From the NCBI RefSeq assembly GCF_050897975.1, contig NZ_JBPAXY010000005.1, forward strand, positions 310,001 to 374,000: a DNA stretch of 64,000 bases, written 5' to 3'. The position numbers and the translations under genes were made by a program. Positions 41,129 through 50,300 of the stretch are shown here, piece after piece (positions within the stretch are counted from its first letter, which is position 1; each line of letters begins with the position of its first letter). Below the pieces are notes generated by a model. The model did no database searches and was not told where the DNA came from. It worked only from the letters and a program-made list of their open reading frames with translations. This DNA comes from Pseudooceanicola sp050897975 (GTDB lineage Bacteria > Pseudomonadota > Alphaproteobacteria > Rhodobacterales > Rhodobacteraceae).

Positions 41129-42481
41129 ATGAAGTGGACGGAGCTTCTGTCGGAAGAACGGCTGGGCGACAGCGCCTATCGCGCGCCCCCGGGGCGCCCG
41201 GCGGCGGTGCAGGATTACGACCGGATCGTCTTTTCCGAACCCTTCCGGCGGCTGGCCAACAAGACCCAGGTGCACCCGCTATACCATCACGACCATATCC
41301 ATCACCGGCTGATCCATTCCATCGAGGTGGCCAGCGTCGGCCGGTCGCTGTCGATGGGTATCGGCGCCCGGCTGGTGGCGCGGGGCGAACTGCCGCCCGG
41401 GGGCGAATACGCCCTGTCCAACGTGGTGCAGGCGGCCTGCGTCGCCCATGACATCGGCAACCCGCCCTTCGGCCATTCCGGCGAGGAAAGCATCGGCAAC
41501 TGGTTCGGCGAACGCTTTGCCCAAGGGCGCGGCCTTTTCGGCGATCTGGACCCGGCGCTGCAACAGCAGTTCATCGACTTCGAGGGCAATGCCCAGGGCT
41601 TTCGCATCCTGACCCGGCTGGAAATGTATCGCGGGCGCGGCGGGATGCGGCTGTCAAAGGCGGTTCTGGGGGCCTTCAGCAAGTACCCCGTCACCGCCGC
41701 CACCCGCGCCGCCCTGCCCGAGGCCACCCGCAAAAGCTATGCCGGGTTGAAGAAATTCGGGGTCTTCGCCGCCGAGGCCGCCTATTTCGCCGAGGCCGCC
41801 GAGGCCCTGGGCCTGCCCCGCGAAGGGCTGCCTCATGCCCCCTGGTGGCGCCGCCACCCGCTGGTGCTGGTGGTCGAGGCCGCCGATGACATCTGCTACA
41901 ACATCGTCGATCTGGAAGACGGCTTTACCACCGGCGATCTGCGCTATGACGAGGTGCGCGTGCCGCTGGAGGCGCTGATCGGCGGCGACCCGAAGCCGCG
42001 CCGCGAGGGGCAAAGCGAGGCCGAACATGTGGCCACCCTGCGCGCCGTGGCCATCGGTCAGGCACTGGAGGCCTGCACCCAGGCCTTCGACAGCCACTAT
42101 GACGCGATCATGGCGGGCAGCTTCTCTGACGCGCTGATCGACGCCTCGGACCGGGCGGCAGAGTTTGCCGCGATCAAGGATCTGGCGCGCAGTCGCCTGT
42201 TCACCTCGCCCCGCAAGACGGAACTGGAGGTGTCGGGCCGACGCATCGTGCAGAACGTCATGTCGGGCGTCTGGCCGGTCTACGAGGCGTTGGCGGCGGC
42301 GGGCTGGCAGGCCGAGGGGCTGCCGGGGCCGATGCAGCAGCTGTGCCGGGCGCTGGACCTGGACCTGCGCGAGGTGACCGACGCCGAGAGCGCCCTGCAC
42401 GGGCTGGCCGATTTCACCTCTGGCATGACCGACCGCTACGCGCTGCGCATCGCGCAGATGCTGTCGGGCACGGGCAGCTAG
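41129..42481 (+). CDS. dgt: dGTP triphosphohydrolase-like protein (450 aa)
   Basis: HD-domain enzyme that splits dNTPs to nucleoside and triphosphate. The HD metal motif is visible as QAACVAHDIGNPPFGHSGEE near residue 105, preceded by DRIVFSEPFRRLANKTQVHPL and HHRLIHSIEVASVGRSL, and with DDICYNIVDLEDGF further on (the final Asp ligand). Length agrees with the larger dGTPase class. Its end is 5 bp from the convergent caspase-like gene. Confidence 0.93.
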   Translation: MKWTELLSEERLGDSAYRAPPGRPAAVQDYDRIVFSEPFRRLANKTQVHPLYHHDHIHHRLIHSIEVASVGRSLSMGIGARLVARGELPPGGEYALSNVVQAACVAHDIGNPPFGHSGEESIGNWFGERFAQGRGLFGDLDPALQQQFIDFEGNAQGFRILTRLEMYRGRGGMRLSKAVLGAFSKYPVTAATRAALPEATRKSYAGLKKFGVFAAEAAYFAEAAEALGLPREGLPHAPWWRRHPLVLVVEAADDICYNIVDLEDGFTTGDLRYDEVRVPLEALIGGDPKPRREGQSEAEHVATLRAVAIGQALEACTQAFDSHYDAIMAGSFSDALIDASDRAAEFAAIKDLARSRLFTSPRKTELEVSGRRIVQNVMSGVWPVYEALAAAGWQAEGLPGPMQQLCRALDLDLREVTDAESALHGLADFTSGMTDRYALRIAQMLSGTGS

Positions 42482-42485
42482 GGCC

Positions 42486-44120
42486 TCAGCAGCGGATCCA
42501 GCGCGCCACCTTCCAGCTGACCCAGCCGGTGCCATATTGCGTGCGCACCTGATGCCAGTCGCCCTGCACCGGGCCCAGCATCTCCATCGCCGTGCCAGAG
42601 GGCATATTGGCAATCGTCTGCCCCCGGGTCGGCGCCGTGCGCAGCGACAGCCAGGCATCCGGCGGGCGCACGTCATCCACGTAGCAGACGCGATAGCGCG
42701 GGGTCAGCGCCTCGATCCGCTGCTGTGCGGCGGCGCGGAAACTGCCCTGGGGATAGGCCCCCAGGTAATCGCGATAGGCCTCGGCCGTGCCGATCCGCTG
42801 CGCCGCGTCCCAGGCGCTGGCATCGGCGGCCCGCGACAGCTCGGCCTCGCGCAGGGTGATGAACTGCGCCGCCAGCCGCGCCTCGGCGGTGCCCGGATAG
42901 CGGGCGGCGAAATCGCGGTAGGCGTCGATACTGTCGATCTGCTGGACCACCTGCCAGTCCCCCAGCATGGCGGCGCTGGCCGCCTCGGCCTCCAGCTGGG
43001 CGATCAGCGTCCGCGCCTCGGCGGCATGGGCGCCCTGGGGATAGCTTTGCAGGTACTGGCGGTAGTGGAAGGGGGTGTGACGGGCGCGCATCTCGGCCCA
43101 GAAGGCCCCTTCGACATCGGGGATCACCACCGGGGCCGGGGCAGCGGCGGGCGCCGAGGCCACGGGCTGCGCCTCTGGCCCGGTGCAGACCGCCTCGCCG
43201 CCGCGCAGGACCGAGGCCAGACAGAATTCACGCCGGGGGGCGCGGGAATAGTCCAGCTCCTGCTCCATCGAGGGATCCTGGCTGCGGCTGCCATTGGTGC
43301 CCTCGCGCGCCAGGGCCGCCACGCGACCGTTCAACAGGGGATGCAGGTCGCGCAGGCGGATGGCGGGATTGGCCGACAGCTCGCTGACCAGGACGCGGGT
43401 GTAAAGCGACAGGTTCACCTCGTCCCCGTCCGAGGCCAGCCGCGCGATGCTTTCCTGCCCGCGCTTGGCGGAATAGAAGATCGCCGTGCCATCGACCCGG
43501 GCGGGCACGAAACTGTCGGCGCCGCCCACGCTTTTGCGCGCGTCGGGATCGACGGCGAAGGGGGCATTGCGGCAGGCGTCGTAGAAGACCACGATCCCCG
43601 CCGGATCGACCGATTTCAGGATGTCCAGCACCGCGCTTTCCAGCGGCAGCGCGCGGCGCTTGAATATCTGCTGGCGCAGGGCCACGGCGGTGGTGCCGAC
43701 GTTGGGATCCATGTCCACCGGCACCAGGTAGTTCTGCGGGTCGCCCTCGAAGGTCAGCCCGTGACCCGAGTAATAGACCACCACCGTGGCGTCCGGGCGC
43801 AGCCGGCCCGCGAAGAGCAGCACCTCTTCCTCCAGCCGGTCGCGGTCGAGGTTCTCCAGCAGCGCCACATTGCCCTGCGGATAACCCATACCCAGGAACA
43901 GCCGCTGCATGGCGCGGGCGTCGTTGGCGGTGACCGCCAGATCGCTGATCGCCTCGGCGTCATAGGCGGAATTGGCGATGATCAGGGCATAGGAATTGGC
44001 GCTGGCCTCGGGCGCCACCTCGCCGCGCACGGCGACCTCGGCGAAGTTCTTCATCAGCGGTTGCGCCAGGGCGGGCGCGGCCAGCAGGCCAAGGCAAAGG
44101 GCGGTAAGCAGGCGCAGCAT
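42486..44120 (-). CDS. Secreted caspase-like protein with SH3 domain (544 aa)
   Basis: Peptidase C14 family protein, exported by a Sec signal (MLRLLTALCLGLLAAPALA). The catalytic pair is visible: H120 in VVVYYSGHGLTFEG and C183 in VVFYDACRNAPF. The central part has three repeats of the form Y..Y...YP.G..A..A (near 370, 430 and 460). The C-terminus is an SH3b-like domain (about 485-544: LSLRTAPTRGQTIANMPSGT, GTGWVSWKVARW), a possible cell-wall binder. The in-frame start at 44162 lacks a signal-like N-terminus and I prefer 44120. Substrate unknown. Confidence 0.88.
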   Translation of the reverse strand: MLRLLTALCLGLLAAPALAQPLMKNFAEVAVRGEVAPEASANSYALIIANSAYDAEAISDLAVTANDARAMQRLFLGMGYPQGNVALLENLDRDRLEEEVLLFAGRLRPDATVVVYYSGHGLTFEGDPQNYLVPVDMDPNVGTTAVALRQQIFKRRALPLESAVLDILKSVDPAGIVVFYDACRNAPFAVDPDARKSVGGADSFVPARVDGTAIFYSAKRGQESIARLASDGDEVNLSLYTRVLVSELSANPAIRLRDLHPLLNGRVAALAREGTNGSRSQDPSMEQELDYSRAPRREFCLASVLRGGEAVCTGPEAQPVASAPAAAPAPVVIPDVEGAFWAEMRARHTPFHYRQYLQSYPQGAHAAEARTLIAQLEAEAASAAMLGDWQVVQQIDSIDAYRDFAARYPGTAEARLAAQFITLREAELSRAADASAWDAAQRIGTAEAYRDYLGAYPQGSFRAAAQQRIEALTPRYRVCYVDDVRPPDAWLSLRTAPTRGQTIANMPSGTAMEMLGPVQGDWHQVRTQYGTGWVSWKVARWIRC

Positions 44121-44204
44121 GAGGATCCCCCGGATCGGCCCCATAGAGGGCTGTCGGGGCAAGCCTGCCGTGCGGCCCGGGCTGCGTCAACCGGGGCGCG
44201 CGGG

Positions 44205-45044
44205 TCAGCCCAGGGAAAGCCCGTGCCGACCGGCCAGATCCAGGAAGAACTGCCAGGCCACCCGGCCCGAGCGTGCCCCGCGTGTCGCCTGCCATTCGAT
44301 GGCCTCGGCGCGCAGCGTCTCCGGGTCGACGGACAGGCCATGAGCGGCGCAATAGCCGTCGATCATCGCCAGATACTCGTCCTGGTCGCAGGGGTGGAAG
44401 CCCAGCCAGAGGCCGAAGCGATCCGACAGCGACACTTTCTCTTCGACCGCCTCGCCCGGGTTGATGGCCGAGCTACGCTCGTTCTCGATCATGTCGCGGG
44501 GCATCAGGTGGCGGCGGTTCGAGGTAGCGTAGAACAGCACGTTCTCGGGGCGCCCGGCGATGCCGCCGTCCAGCACGGCCTTCAGCGACTTGTAATGCTG
44601 GTCGTCATGGGAAAACGACAGGTCGTCGCAGAACAGCAGGAAGCGATGGCCGCTACCCGCCAACAGAGACAGCAGGCGGCTGACCGAGGGCAGATCCTCG
44701 CGTTGCAGCTCGATGATCTTCAGGGGCAGGCCCTGGCGCAGCACCTCGGCATGAACCGCCTTCACCAGCGAGGATTTCCCCATCCCGCGAGAGCCCCAGA
44801 GAAGCGCGTTGTTGGCGCCGAAGCCGCGGGCGAATTGCAGGGTGTTGGCCAGCAGGGTGTCGCGCGACCGGTCAATGCCGACCAGCAGCGACAGATCCAC
44901 CCGAGAGACGCGGGCAATGGGTTCCAGCCGTTCCGGGGCGGTGTGCCAGACAAAGGCATCGGCACTGTCCAGATCCGGGGCCTCCAGCGGCGCGGGCGCC
45001 ATGCGTTCCAGCGCCGCGGCGATGCGCGGCAGGTCTTCGGTCAT
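44205..45044 (-). CDS. DUF815 AAA-type ATPase (279 aa)
   Basis: P-loop ATPase of the DUF815 family: the conserved region RDTLLANTLQFARGFGANNALLWGSRGMGKSSL has Walker A GSRGMGKSS near residue 84, followed by FLLFCDDLSF as Walker B and FYATSNRRHLMPRDM (sensor). C-terminal RFGLWLGFHPCDQDEYL is also typical. Function is not known. It follows tatC by 21 bp on the same strand, so it belongs to the tat operon, as in other Rhodobacterales. Confidence 0.9.
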   Translation of the reverse strand: MTEDLPRIAAALERMAPAPLEAPDLDSADAFVWHTAPERLEPIARVSRVDLSLLVGIDRSRDTLLANTLQFARGFGANNALLWGSRGMGKSSLVKAVHAEVLRQGLPLKIIELQREDLPSVSRLLSLLAGSGHRFLLFCDDLSFSHDDQHYKSLKAVLDGGIAGRPENVLFYATSNRRHLMPRDMIENERSSAINPGEAVEEKVSLSDRFGLWLGFHPCDQDEYLAMIDGYCAAHGLSVDPETLRAEAIEWQATRGARSGRVAWQFFLDLAGRHGLSLG

Positions 45045-45065
45045 GCTCTCCCCCCCAGGGTCGTC

Positions 45066-45980
45066 TTACTTCTGCTCTTCGGCCTCGGCCTCGTCCTCGG
45101 CGCCCTTGCCGTGGAGATCCTCATCCCACAGGCCCTCGGCCTTCAGATAGGCCTCGCGCTTTTTCTCGACCCGCTGCACCAGCCAGATGGAAATCTCATA
45201 AAGGCCGTAAACCACCACGAATAGCACCACCTGGGTGACCACATCGGGCGGGGTGACCAGGGCGGCCAGGACCAAGATGCCGACGATGGCGTATTTGCGC
45301 ACGTCCTTCAGCCCCTCGGCGCTGACCAGACCGGCCTTGCCCATCAGGGTCAGCAGCACCGGCAGCTGGAAGCACAGGCCGAAGGCCACGATCATCTTCA
45401 GGGTGATGTCCAGGCTTTCGTTGACCTTGCCGTTGAAGACGATGTCGATGCCCGAGCTTTGCACCGCATCGCCGACGCTGTCGGCCCCGGTGGCCAGCGC
45501 GGCCACCAGCGAGGGCACATCGGCGAAGCCCAGGAAGAAGGTCATCGCCATCGGCACCACGACATATTGCGCGAAGGCCGCGCCCATCAGGAACAGCACC
45601 GGCGAGGCGATGAGGAAGGGCAGGAAGGCGGATTTCTCGTTCTTGTAAAGGCCCGGGGCGACGAAGCGCCACATCTGGTGGCCGATCACCGGGAAGGACA
45701 GGACCAGCCCGCCCACCATCGAGATCCGCACCAGGGTAAAGAAGTATTCCTGCGGCGCGGTGTACTGCATCACCGGGTTCGGGTTGCCAAGCGCGCGCAT
45801 GGTCTTTTCGATCGGCACCAGCAGGAAATCCAGGACCTGCCCGCCGATGGAGAAGCAGATCATCATGGCCACGACAAAGGCCAGGACGCAGCGGATCAAC
45901 CGCGTGCGCAACTCGGCCAGGTGTTCGATCAGCGGCGCAGAGCTGTCTTCAAGCTCGTCCTGCTCGATCTGGTCAGCCAT
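45066..45980 (-). CDS. tatC: Twin-arginine translocase subunit TatC (304 aa)
   Basis: Core receptor for Tat signal peptides in the inner membrane. Family features: PLIEHLAELRTRLIRCVLAF at residues about 15-35, the Glu-Leu-Arg-x-Arg segment that docks signal peptides, six hydrophobic spans, and a long charged C-terminal tail. It is 45 bp after tatB. It would export Tat proteins such as the SQR encoded at 13904. Confidence 0.97.
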   Translation of the reverse strand: MADQIEQDELEDSSAPLIEHLAELRTRLIRCVLAFVVAMMICFSIGGQVLDFLLVPIEKTMRALGNPNPVMQYTAPQEYFFTLVRISMVGGLVLSFPVIGHQMWRFVAPGLYKNEKSAFLPFLIASPVLFLMGAAFAQYVVVPMAMTFFLGFADVPSLVAALATGADSVGDAVQSSGIDIVFNGKVNESLDITLKMIVAFGLCFQLPVLLTLMGKAGLVSAEGLKDVRKYAIVGILVLAALVTPPDVVTQVVLFVVVYGLYEISIWLVQRVEKKREAYLKAEGLWDEDLHGKGAEDEAEAEEQK

Positions 45981-46025
45981 GGATGCGGTTCCTCGTCAAT
46001 GAGATGCGCGCGCCCTGCCCCGGCC

Positions 46026-46703
46026 TTATCCCTTGCGGGTCGGACGGCGGCGGGCGGCGGCGGTGGCGGCCTTGGGGTTGCGGCGCTGCGGGCCCGGCGC
46101 GGGCTTGCGCGCGGCGCCTGCGGCGCGCTGGCCGGCGGTCTGGCGCAGGCCCTCGGGCTGCGGCGCCGCCGGGGCGGGCTCGGGCTCGATGCGCAGCGCC
46201 TTGGGCGCGGGCACCGGGGCCTTGGGCAGTTCCGGCACCGCCAGGCCCTGGCCGGTGGTCACCTTGGCGGTCTCGCCCGCCGCGGCGGCCTCGGCGTCCA
46301 GCCGCGTCTGGGCGGCCTTGGCGGTGGCGGAATGGATCTTCTTGGCGGCCTCGGCGCGCTCTGCCGCCAGCTTGGCGGTTTCGCTGCCCTCTTCCCACTT
46401 CAGCGGGTTGGCCGCATCCTTCAGCGGGTTGGCCGCGTCGCGGACCTTGTCGAGCCCGTACTTCGTCGGGTTCGACAGGCCTTTCATCGCGTTGGTGGCG
46501 CTTTTCAGGCCGCTGGTGGCCTCTTTGACGCCACTTTCAGCCGCCGCATCCTCCATGGCGCGGGAAAACTCGCGCGCCATGCCACGGGCCTTGCCGACGA
46601 ATTGCCCGACGGAGCGGAAAAGCCCCGGCAATTCCTTCGGCCCGACCACGATCAGGGCCACGATCCCGACCAGCAGGATCTCGGTGCCACCCATTCCGAA
46701 CAT
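46026..46703 (-). CDS. tatB: Twin-arginine translocase subunit TatB (225 aa)
   Basis: N-terminal FGMGGTEILLVGIVALIVVGPKELPGLFRSVGQFVGKARG is the classic TatB membrane helix plus amphipathic helix. The tail after residue 70 is Ala/Pro/Lys-rich and unstructured, with length above average. It lies 7 bp after tatA, and tatC follows. Confidence 0.95.
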   Translation of the reverse strand: MFGMGGTEILLVGIVALIVVGPKELPGLFRSVGQFVGKARGMAREFSRAMEDAAAESGVKEATSGLKSATNAMKGLSNPTKYGLDKVRDAANPLKDAANPLKWEEGSETAKLAAERAEAAKKIHSATAKAAQTRLDAEAAAAGETAKVTTGQGLAVPELPKAPVPAPKALRIEPEPAPAAPQPEGLRQTAGQRAAGAARKPAPGPQRRNPKAATAAARRRPTRKG

Positions 46704-46710
46704 GGCGCGA

Positions 46711-46926
46711 TCAGGCCTTGTCCTTGGACTCTTCCGGCGTCACGTCGCGCGCCTCGGCGGCCTTCTGCTCTTCGATCTCTTCGGTGCTGTCGTTCACGCC
46801 CTTCTTGAAGGCGGTGATCCCCTTGCCGACTTCGCCCATCAGGGACGAAATCTTGCCGCGCCCGAACAGGACCAGCACGACGACGGCGATGAGCAGCAGG
46901 CCCATGGGGCCGATGTTGTTCAGCAT
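46711..46926 (-). CDS. tatA: Twin-arginine translocase subunit TatA (71 aa)
   Basis: Pore-forming subunit: GPMGLLLIAVVVLVLFGRGKISSLMGEVGKGITAFKKG shows the single helix, the FGRGK hinge and amphipathic helix. CCAGGGGAGAGCTGAAA precedes the ATG. First gene of tatA-tatB-tatC-DUF815, in an operon running toward lower coordinates. Confidence 0.96.
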   Translation of the reverse strand: MLNNIGPMGLLLIAVVVLVLFGRGKISSLMGEVGKGITAFKKGVNDSTEEIEEQKAAEARDVTPEESKDKA

Positions 46927-47092
46927 TTTCAGCTCTCCCCTGGTACGGAGGCCGCGCCCCCTTCAGTGCTAGACTATCTAATCTGTCGCGGGCGGGGTTG
47001 AAAGAACCAAAGCACAGGCTGCGGGTATTTTTGCGGCTGCGTGCAGTTTCCGGTCAGGAAATGCCCTGGCCAACCCTCCGGCCCCGGCGGCG

Positions 47093-48184
47093 TCAGTCGC
47101 CGCGCGCAGGAAAGACAAAGCAGCGGTCGCGGCGGATGGCCAGCCACAGGGCCTTGCCGGGCTTGGGCAGAAAGACATTGGGCACCGTGGCCTTCAGGAT
47201 CGAGCCGTCGTGATCCATGCGGAATTCCACCAGGGATTCGTTGCCCATGAAACGGGCACGTTCCACCACGCCGCGCGCGGGCACCCCGTGTTCCGCCGTG
47301 GGCAGGGGCCCGTGGCCGTTGCGGTCAAAGTCGATGCGCAGGTGTTGCGGGCGGATGATGATCTCGACCTCGGCCCCATCGGGCACCCCGGGGGCCAGGA
47401 ACTGGCCGAAGGGGGTATCGGTCAGCGCCCCTTGAACTTTGCCGCGTATGACGTTGATGTCACTGAAGAAAGCCACCGCTGCCTTGTCGCGCGGCGCGTT
47501 GTAGATATTGTAGGGCGCCCCCTGTTGGACGATCCGGCCGCCGCGCATCAGGGCGATCTCGTCGGCCATGCGCATGGCCTCTTCCGGTTCGTGGGTGACC
47601 AGCAGGACCGCCGCCCCCTCTTCCTTCAGCACGTCCAGGGTCTGGTCGCGGATCTCGTCGCGCAGGCGGTTGTCGAGGCCCGAGAAGGGCTCGTCCATCA
47701 GCATCACCTTGGGGCGCGGCGCCAGGGCGCGGGCCAGGGCGACGCGCTGCTGCTCGCCCCCCGACAGGTGATGCGGATAGCTGTCGATGTGGCGCATCAG
47801 ATCGACGCGGGTCAGAAGCTCCTCGACCCGGGCGCGCTGTGCGCCCTTGGGTCCGTCCAGACCGAAGGCCACGTTCTGCGCCACGGTCAGATGGGGGAAC
47901 AGGGCGAAATCCTGGAACATCAGGCCGATGCGGCGGCGTTCGGGCGGGATGCGGAACTGGGTATCGCAGATCAGGCTGCCATCCACGTGGATGGTGCCAC
48001 TGTCCTGCATCTCGACCCCCGCGATCATCCGCAGCGTGGTGGACTTGCCGCAGCCCGAGGGGCCCAGCAGGCAGGTCACCTGCCCCGGCAGCACCGACAG
48101 CGAGACATCCTGCACCACCGCGCGCCCCTCGTAGGACCGGCACAGGTTGCGGATCTCCAGGCGCGGGGTCTGCTGCTCGGGCAC
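47093..48184 (-). CDS. Orphan ABC transporter ATPase of the FbpC/PotA group (363 aa)
   Basis: ATPase of an importer: Walker A GPSGCGKSTTLRMIAG, Q-loop FQDFALFPHLTV, signature LSGGEQQRVALARALA, Walker B VMLMDEPFSGLD, and a C-terminal TOBE domain (residues about 240-360). The start codon is GTG. No permease or binding-protein genes are adjacent, so the substrate is open. Iron(III), spermidine and other small solutes are possible from family resemblance. Confidence 0.85.
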   Translation of the reverse strand: MPEQQTPRLEIRNLCRSYEGRAVVQDVSLSVLPGQVTCLLGPSGCGKSTTLRMIAGVEMQDSGTIHVDGSLICDTQFRIPPERRRIGLMFQDFALFPHLTVAQNVAFGLDGPKGAQRARVEELLTRVDLMRHIDSYPHHLSGGEQQRVALARALAPRPKVMLMDEPFSGLDNRLRDEIRDQTLDVLKEEGAAVLLVTHEPEEAMRMADEIALMRGGRIVQQGAPYNIYNAPRDKAAVAFFSDINVIRGKVQGALTDTPFGQFLAPGVPDGAEVEIIIRPQHLRIDFDRNGHGPLPTAEHGVPARGVVERARFMGNESLVEFRMDHDGSILKATVPNVFLPKPGKALWLAIRRDRCFVFPARGD

Positions 48185-48231
48185 TTTGGCTCTTTTCCGA
48201 TGGATTACGTCAGGTTCCGTCCCGCATAGCA

Positions 48232-48268
48232 GCCCGCCCCGCCCCGCGCAATCGCGGGCGGGGCGGGC
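48232..48268. terminator. Long GC-rich hairpin between SDR and ABC ATPase genes
   Basis: GCCCGCCCCGCCCC-type arm at 48232-48248 pairs with CGGGCGGGGCGGGC at 48253-48268 with one bulged base and a CAAT loop. No T run follows on either strand. It lies after the SDR gene and before the ATPase, both on the minus strand. Confidence 0.5.
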
Positions 48269-48299
48269 CGTGAGGGGCGGATTGCCTCAGGCGCCGGGC

Positions 48300-49079
48300 T
48301 CAGAAGGTCGAGTTGAAGGCGCCGCCGTCCAGCAGCACGTTCTGACCGATCATGAAGGCCGCATGGGTCGAGCACATGAAGGCGCAGGTCTGGCCGAAGG
48401 CCTCGGCGGTGCCATAGGCGCGGGCGGGGATGCCCGCCATGCGGGCCTCGCGCGCCTCTTCCAGGGTGATGCCCTGCTGTTTCACCACGCCCGCATCCAG
48501 CGAGGCGGCGCGGTCGGTGTCATGGATCCCGGGCAGCAGGTTGTTGATCACCACCCCATGTGGCGCCACCTGGCGCGCGGTGCCCGCCACATAGCCCGTC
48601 AGGCCCGCCCGGGCCGAGTTCGACAGGCCCAGAACGCCAATGGGCGACTTGACCGACTGCGAGGTGATATTGACCACCCGTCCCCAGCCCTGGGTGATCA
48701 TGCCGGGCAGCTGCGCCTTCATCAGCGCGATCGGCGTCAGCATGTTGGCATCCAGCGCCTTGATGAAATCCTCACGATCCCAATCCGTCCACATGCCGGG
48801 GGGCGGGCCGCCCGCGTTGGTCACCAGGATGTCGACCTGGCCCGCCGCCTCCAGCACCTGGGCGCGGCCCTCTTCACTGACGATGTCGGCGGCAATGGCC
48901 GTGACCTCGACCCCGTAGGAGGTGCGGATCTCTTCCGCCGTCGCCTCCAGCGCCTCGGCGCCGCGGGCGTTCAGCACCAGATCCACGCCGGCCTCGGCCA
49001 GCGCCAGGGCGCAGCCACGCCCCAGCCCCTTGGACGAGGCGGTGACCAGCGCGCGTTTTCCCTTGATTCCCAGATCCAT
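48300..49079 (-). CDS. Short-chain dehydrogenase/reductase (259 aa)
   Basis: Rossmann enzyme: TASSKGLGRGCALALAEAG near residue 13 is the cofactor loop and VTNAGGPPPG the NAG motif. The usual YxxxK is SARAGLTGY at the expected place (SNSARAGLTGYVAG); the Tyr is replaced by Ser/Ala in this subgroup of FabG-like proteins, so activity needs checking. It ends with GQNVLLDGGAFNSTF. AGGAGG precedes the ATG. Substrate unknown. Confidence 0.85.
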   Translation of the reverse strand: MDLGIKGKRALVTASSKGLGRGCALALAEAGVDLVLNARGAEALEATAEEIRTSYGVEVTAIAADIVSEEGRAQVLEAAGQVDILVTNAGGPPPGMWTDWDREDFIKALDANMLTPIALMKAQLPGMITQGWGRVVNITSQSVKSPIGVLGLSNSARAGLTGYVAGTARQVAPHGVVINNLLPGIHDTDRAASLDAGVVKQQGITLEEAREARMAGIPARAYGTAEAFGQTCAFMCSTHAAFMIGQNVLLDGGAFNSTF

Positions 49080-49229
49080 GACGTCGTCCTCCTGTGCTGC
49101 GGCAGCGGCTCCATATGTGGTTAACCAACTGGAAACTTTCCGCGAAATGATCCGTTACTTGCCCGTATCCCGCCACAATCGCCGCTTAGGCCTTTCAGCA
49201 GGATACAGACCGGAGGTAACCTGAACGCC

Positions 49230-50282
49230 ATGACCCACGTCCCCAGCCAACCGGCTACCGCCATCCCGGTGTTTCTATCCTCCGCGCTTGAAGTCGTCCA
49301 TGGCGTCAACGAGGGCGACGCCCTGTCCTTTGCCGACGACCTGGTGCCGGATGACATCTACTGGTTCGACGGGCGCGCCGTTCAGGCGCGGATGATGGTC
49401 GAGATGCGCACCGATGGCGCCATGCGGGTGGCCGCGGGTTCGCCCACGGGCGAGGCGGGCATGGCGCTGCACCTGGACAGCTGCCTGATCTTCATGTCCC
49501 CGGCGGGCGAAACCACCGAGGTGCTGGTGCTGGTCGCCGTGGACGCCGAAGGTGACGTGGACGAGGTCTATGCCCTGCCCCTGGCGCCGCTGGAGCCGCG
49601 CCACGACTACCGGCTGGTCGGCATCGACCGCCAGGGCGCGCCGCGCAAGTTCGCCGAAGTGGGCTGCGTCTCTTTCACCCGGGGCACGATGATCACCCTG
49701 GCCTCGGGCGCGCAGCGCGCCATCGAGGATCTGCGGGTCGGTGACCGGGTGCTGACCCGCGACGACGGCCCCCAGGAGATCCGCTGGATCGGCCATCAGA
49801 CCCACCGGGCCACGGGCGAATTCGCCCCCATCGTCATCAAGGCGGGCGTGCTGTCGAACACCGACGACCTGGTGGTCAGCCCCGAACACCGCCTGTTCAT
49901 CTATCAGCGCCAGGACCGCCTGGGCCTGGGCCATAAGGAGGTGCTGGTGCGTGCCCGCCACCTGGTCAATGGCGAGACGATCTATCGCCAGGACGGCGGC
50001 TTCGTGGACTATTTCCAGCTGCTGTTCGACCGCCACGAGATCATCTATGCGGAAGGCATCGCCGCCGAGACCCTGTTGCTGGACACCCGCACCATGGCCG
50101 CCCTGCCGCCCGAGCTGGACCCGGAACTGGGCCGAGTGCTGCAAAACGCCCTGCCCCATCATGCCGACCAGGCGCGGCTGCGCTACGAGGTGACGCCCAA
50201 GGCGCTTGACCGGCCCGATGCGCTGGAGCTGCTGCGCGACGCGCTGCGCGGGGTGACGCCCGCGTCTGACCGGCGGCACTGA
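49230..50282 (+). CDS. Hint-domain protein with serine at the nucleophile position (350 aa)
   Basis: The C-terminal half is a Hint (hedgehog/intein) domain: VGCVSFTRGTMITLASGAQRAIEDLRVGDRVLTRDDG, near residues 145-180, followed by DDLVVSPEHRLFIYQ with the conserved His. In other Hint_2 proteins the nucleophile is the Cys right before FTxGT; here that position is S148, with a Cys two residues earlier (C146). The N-terminal 140 residues are beta-rich and unassigned. No downstream extein is present, so splicing is unlikely; autoprocessing or a structural role remains. GGAGGTAACC precedes the start. Confidence 0.8.
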   Translation: MTHVPSQPATAIPVFLSSALEVVHGVNEGDALSFADDLVPDDIYWFDGRAVQARMMVEMRTDGAMRVAAGSPTGEAGMALHLDSCLIFMSPAGETTEVLVLVAVDAEGDVDEVYALPLAPLEPRHDYRLVGIDRQGAPRKFAEVGCVSFTRGTMITLASGAQRAIEDLRVGDRVLTRDDGPQEIRWIGHQTHRATGEFAPIVIKAGVLSNTDDLVVSPEHRLFIYQRQDRLGLGHKEVLVRARHLVNGETIYRQDGGFVDYFQLLFDRHEIIYAEGIAAETLLLDTRTMAALPPELDPELGRVLQNALPHHADQARLRYEVTPKALDRPDALELLRDALRGVTPASDRRH

Positions 50283-50300
50283 TCGCAGCGTCGGTGGGGC

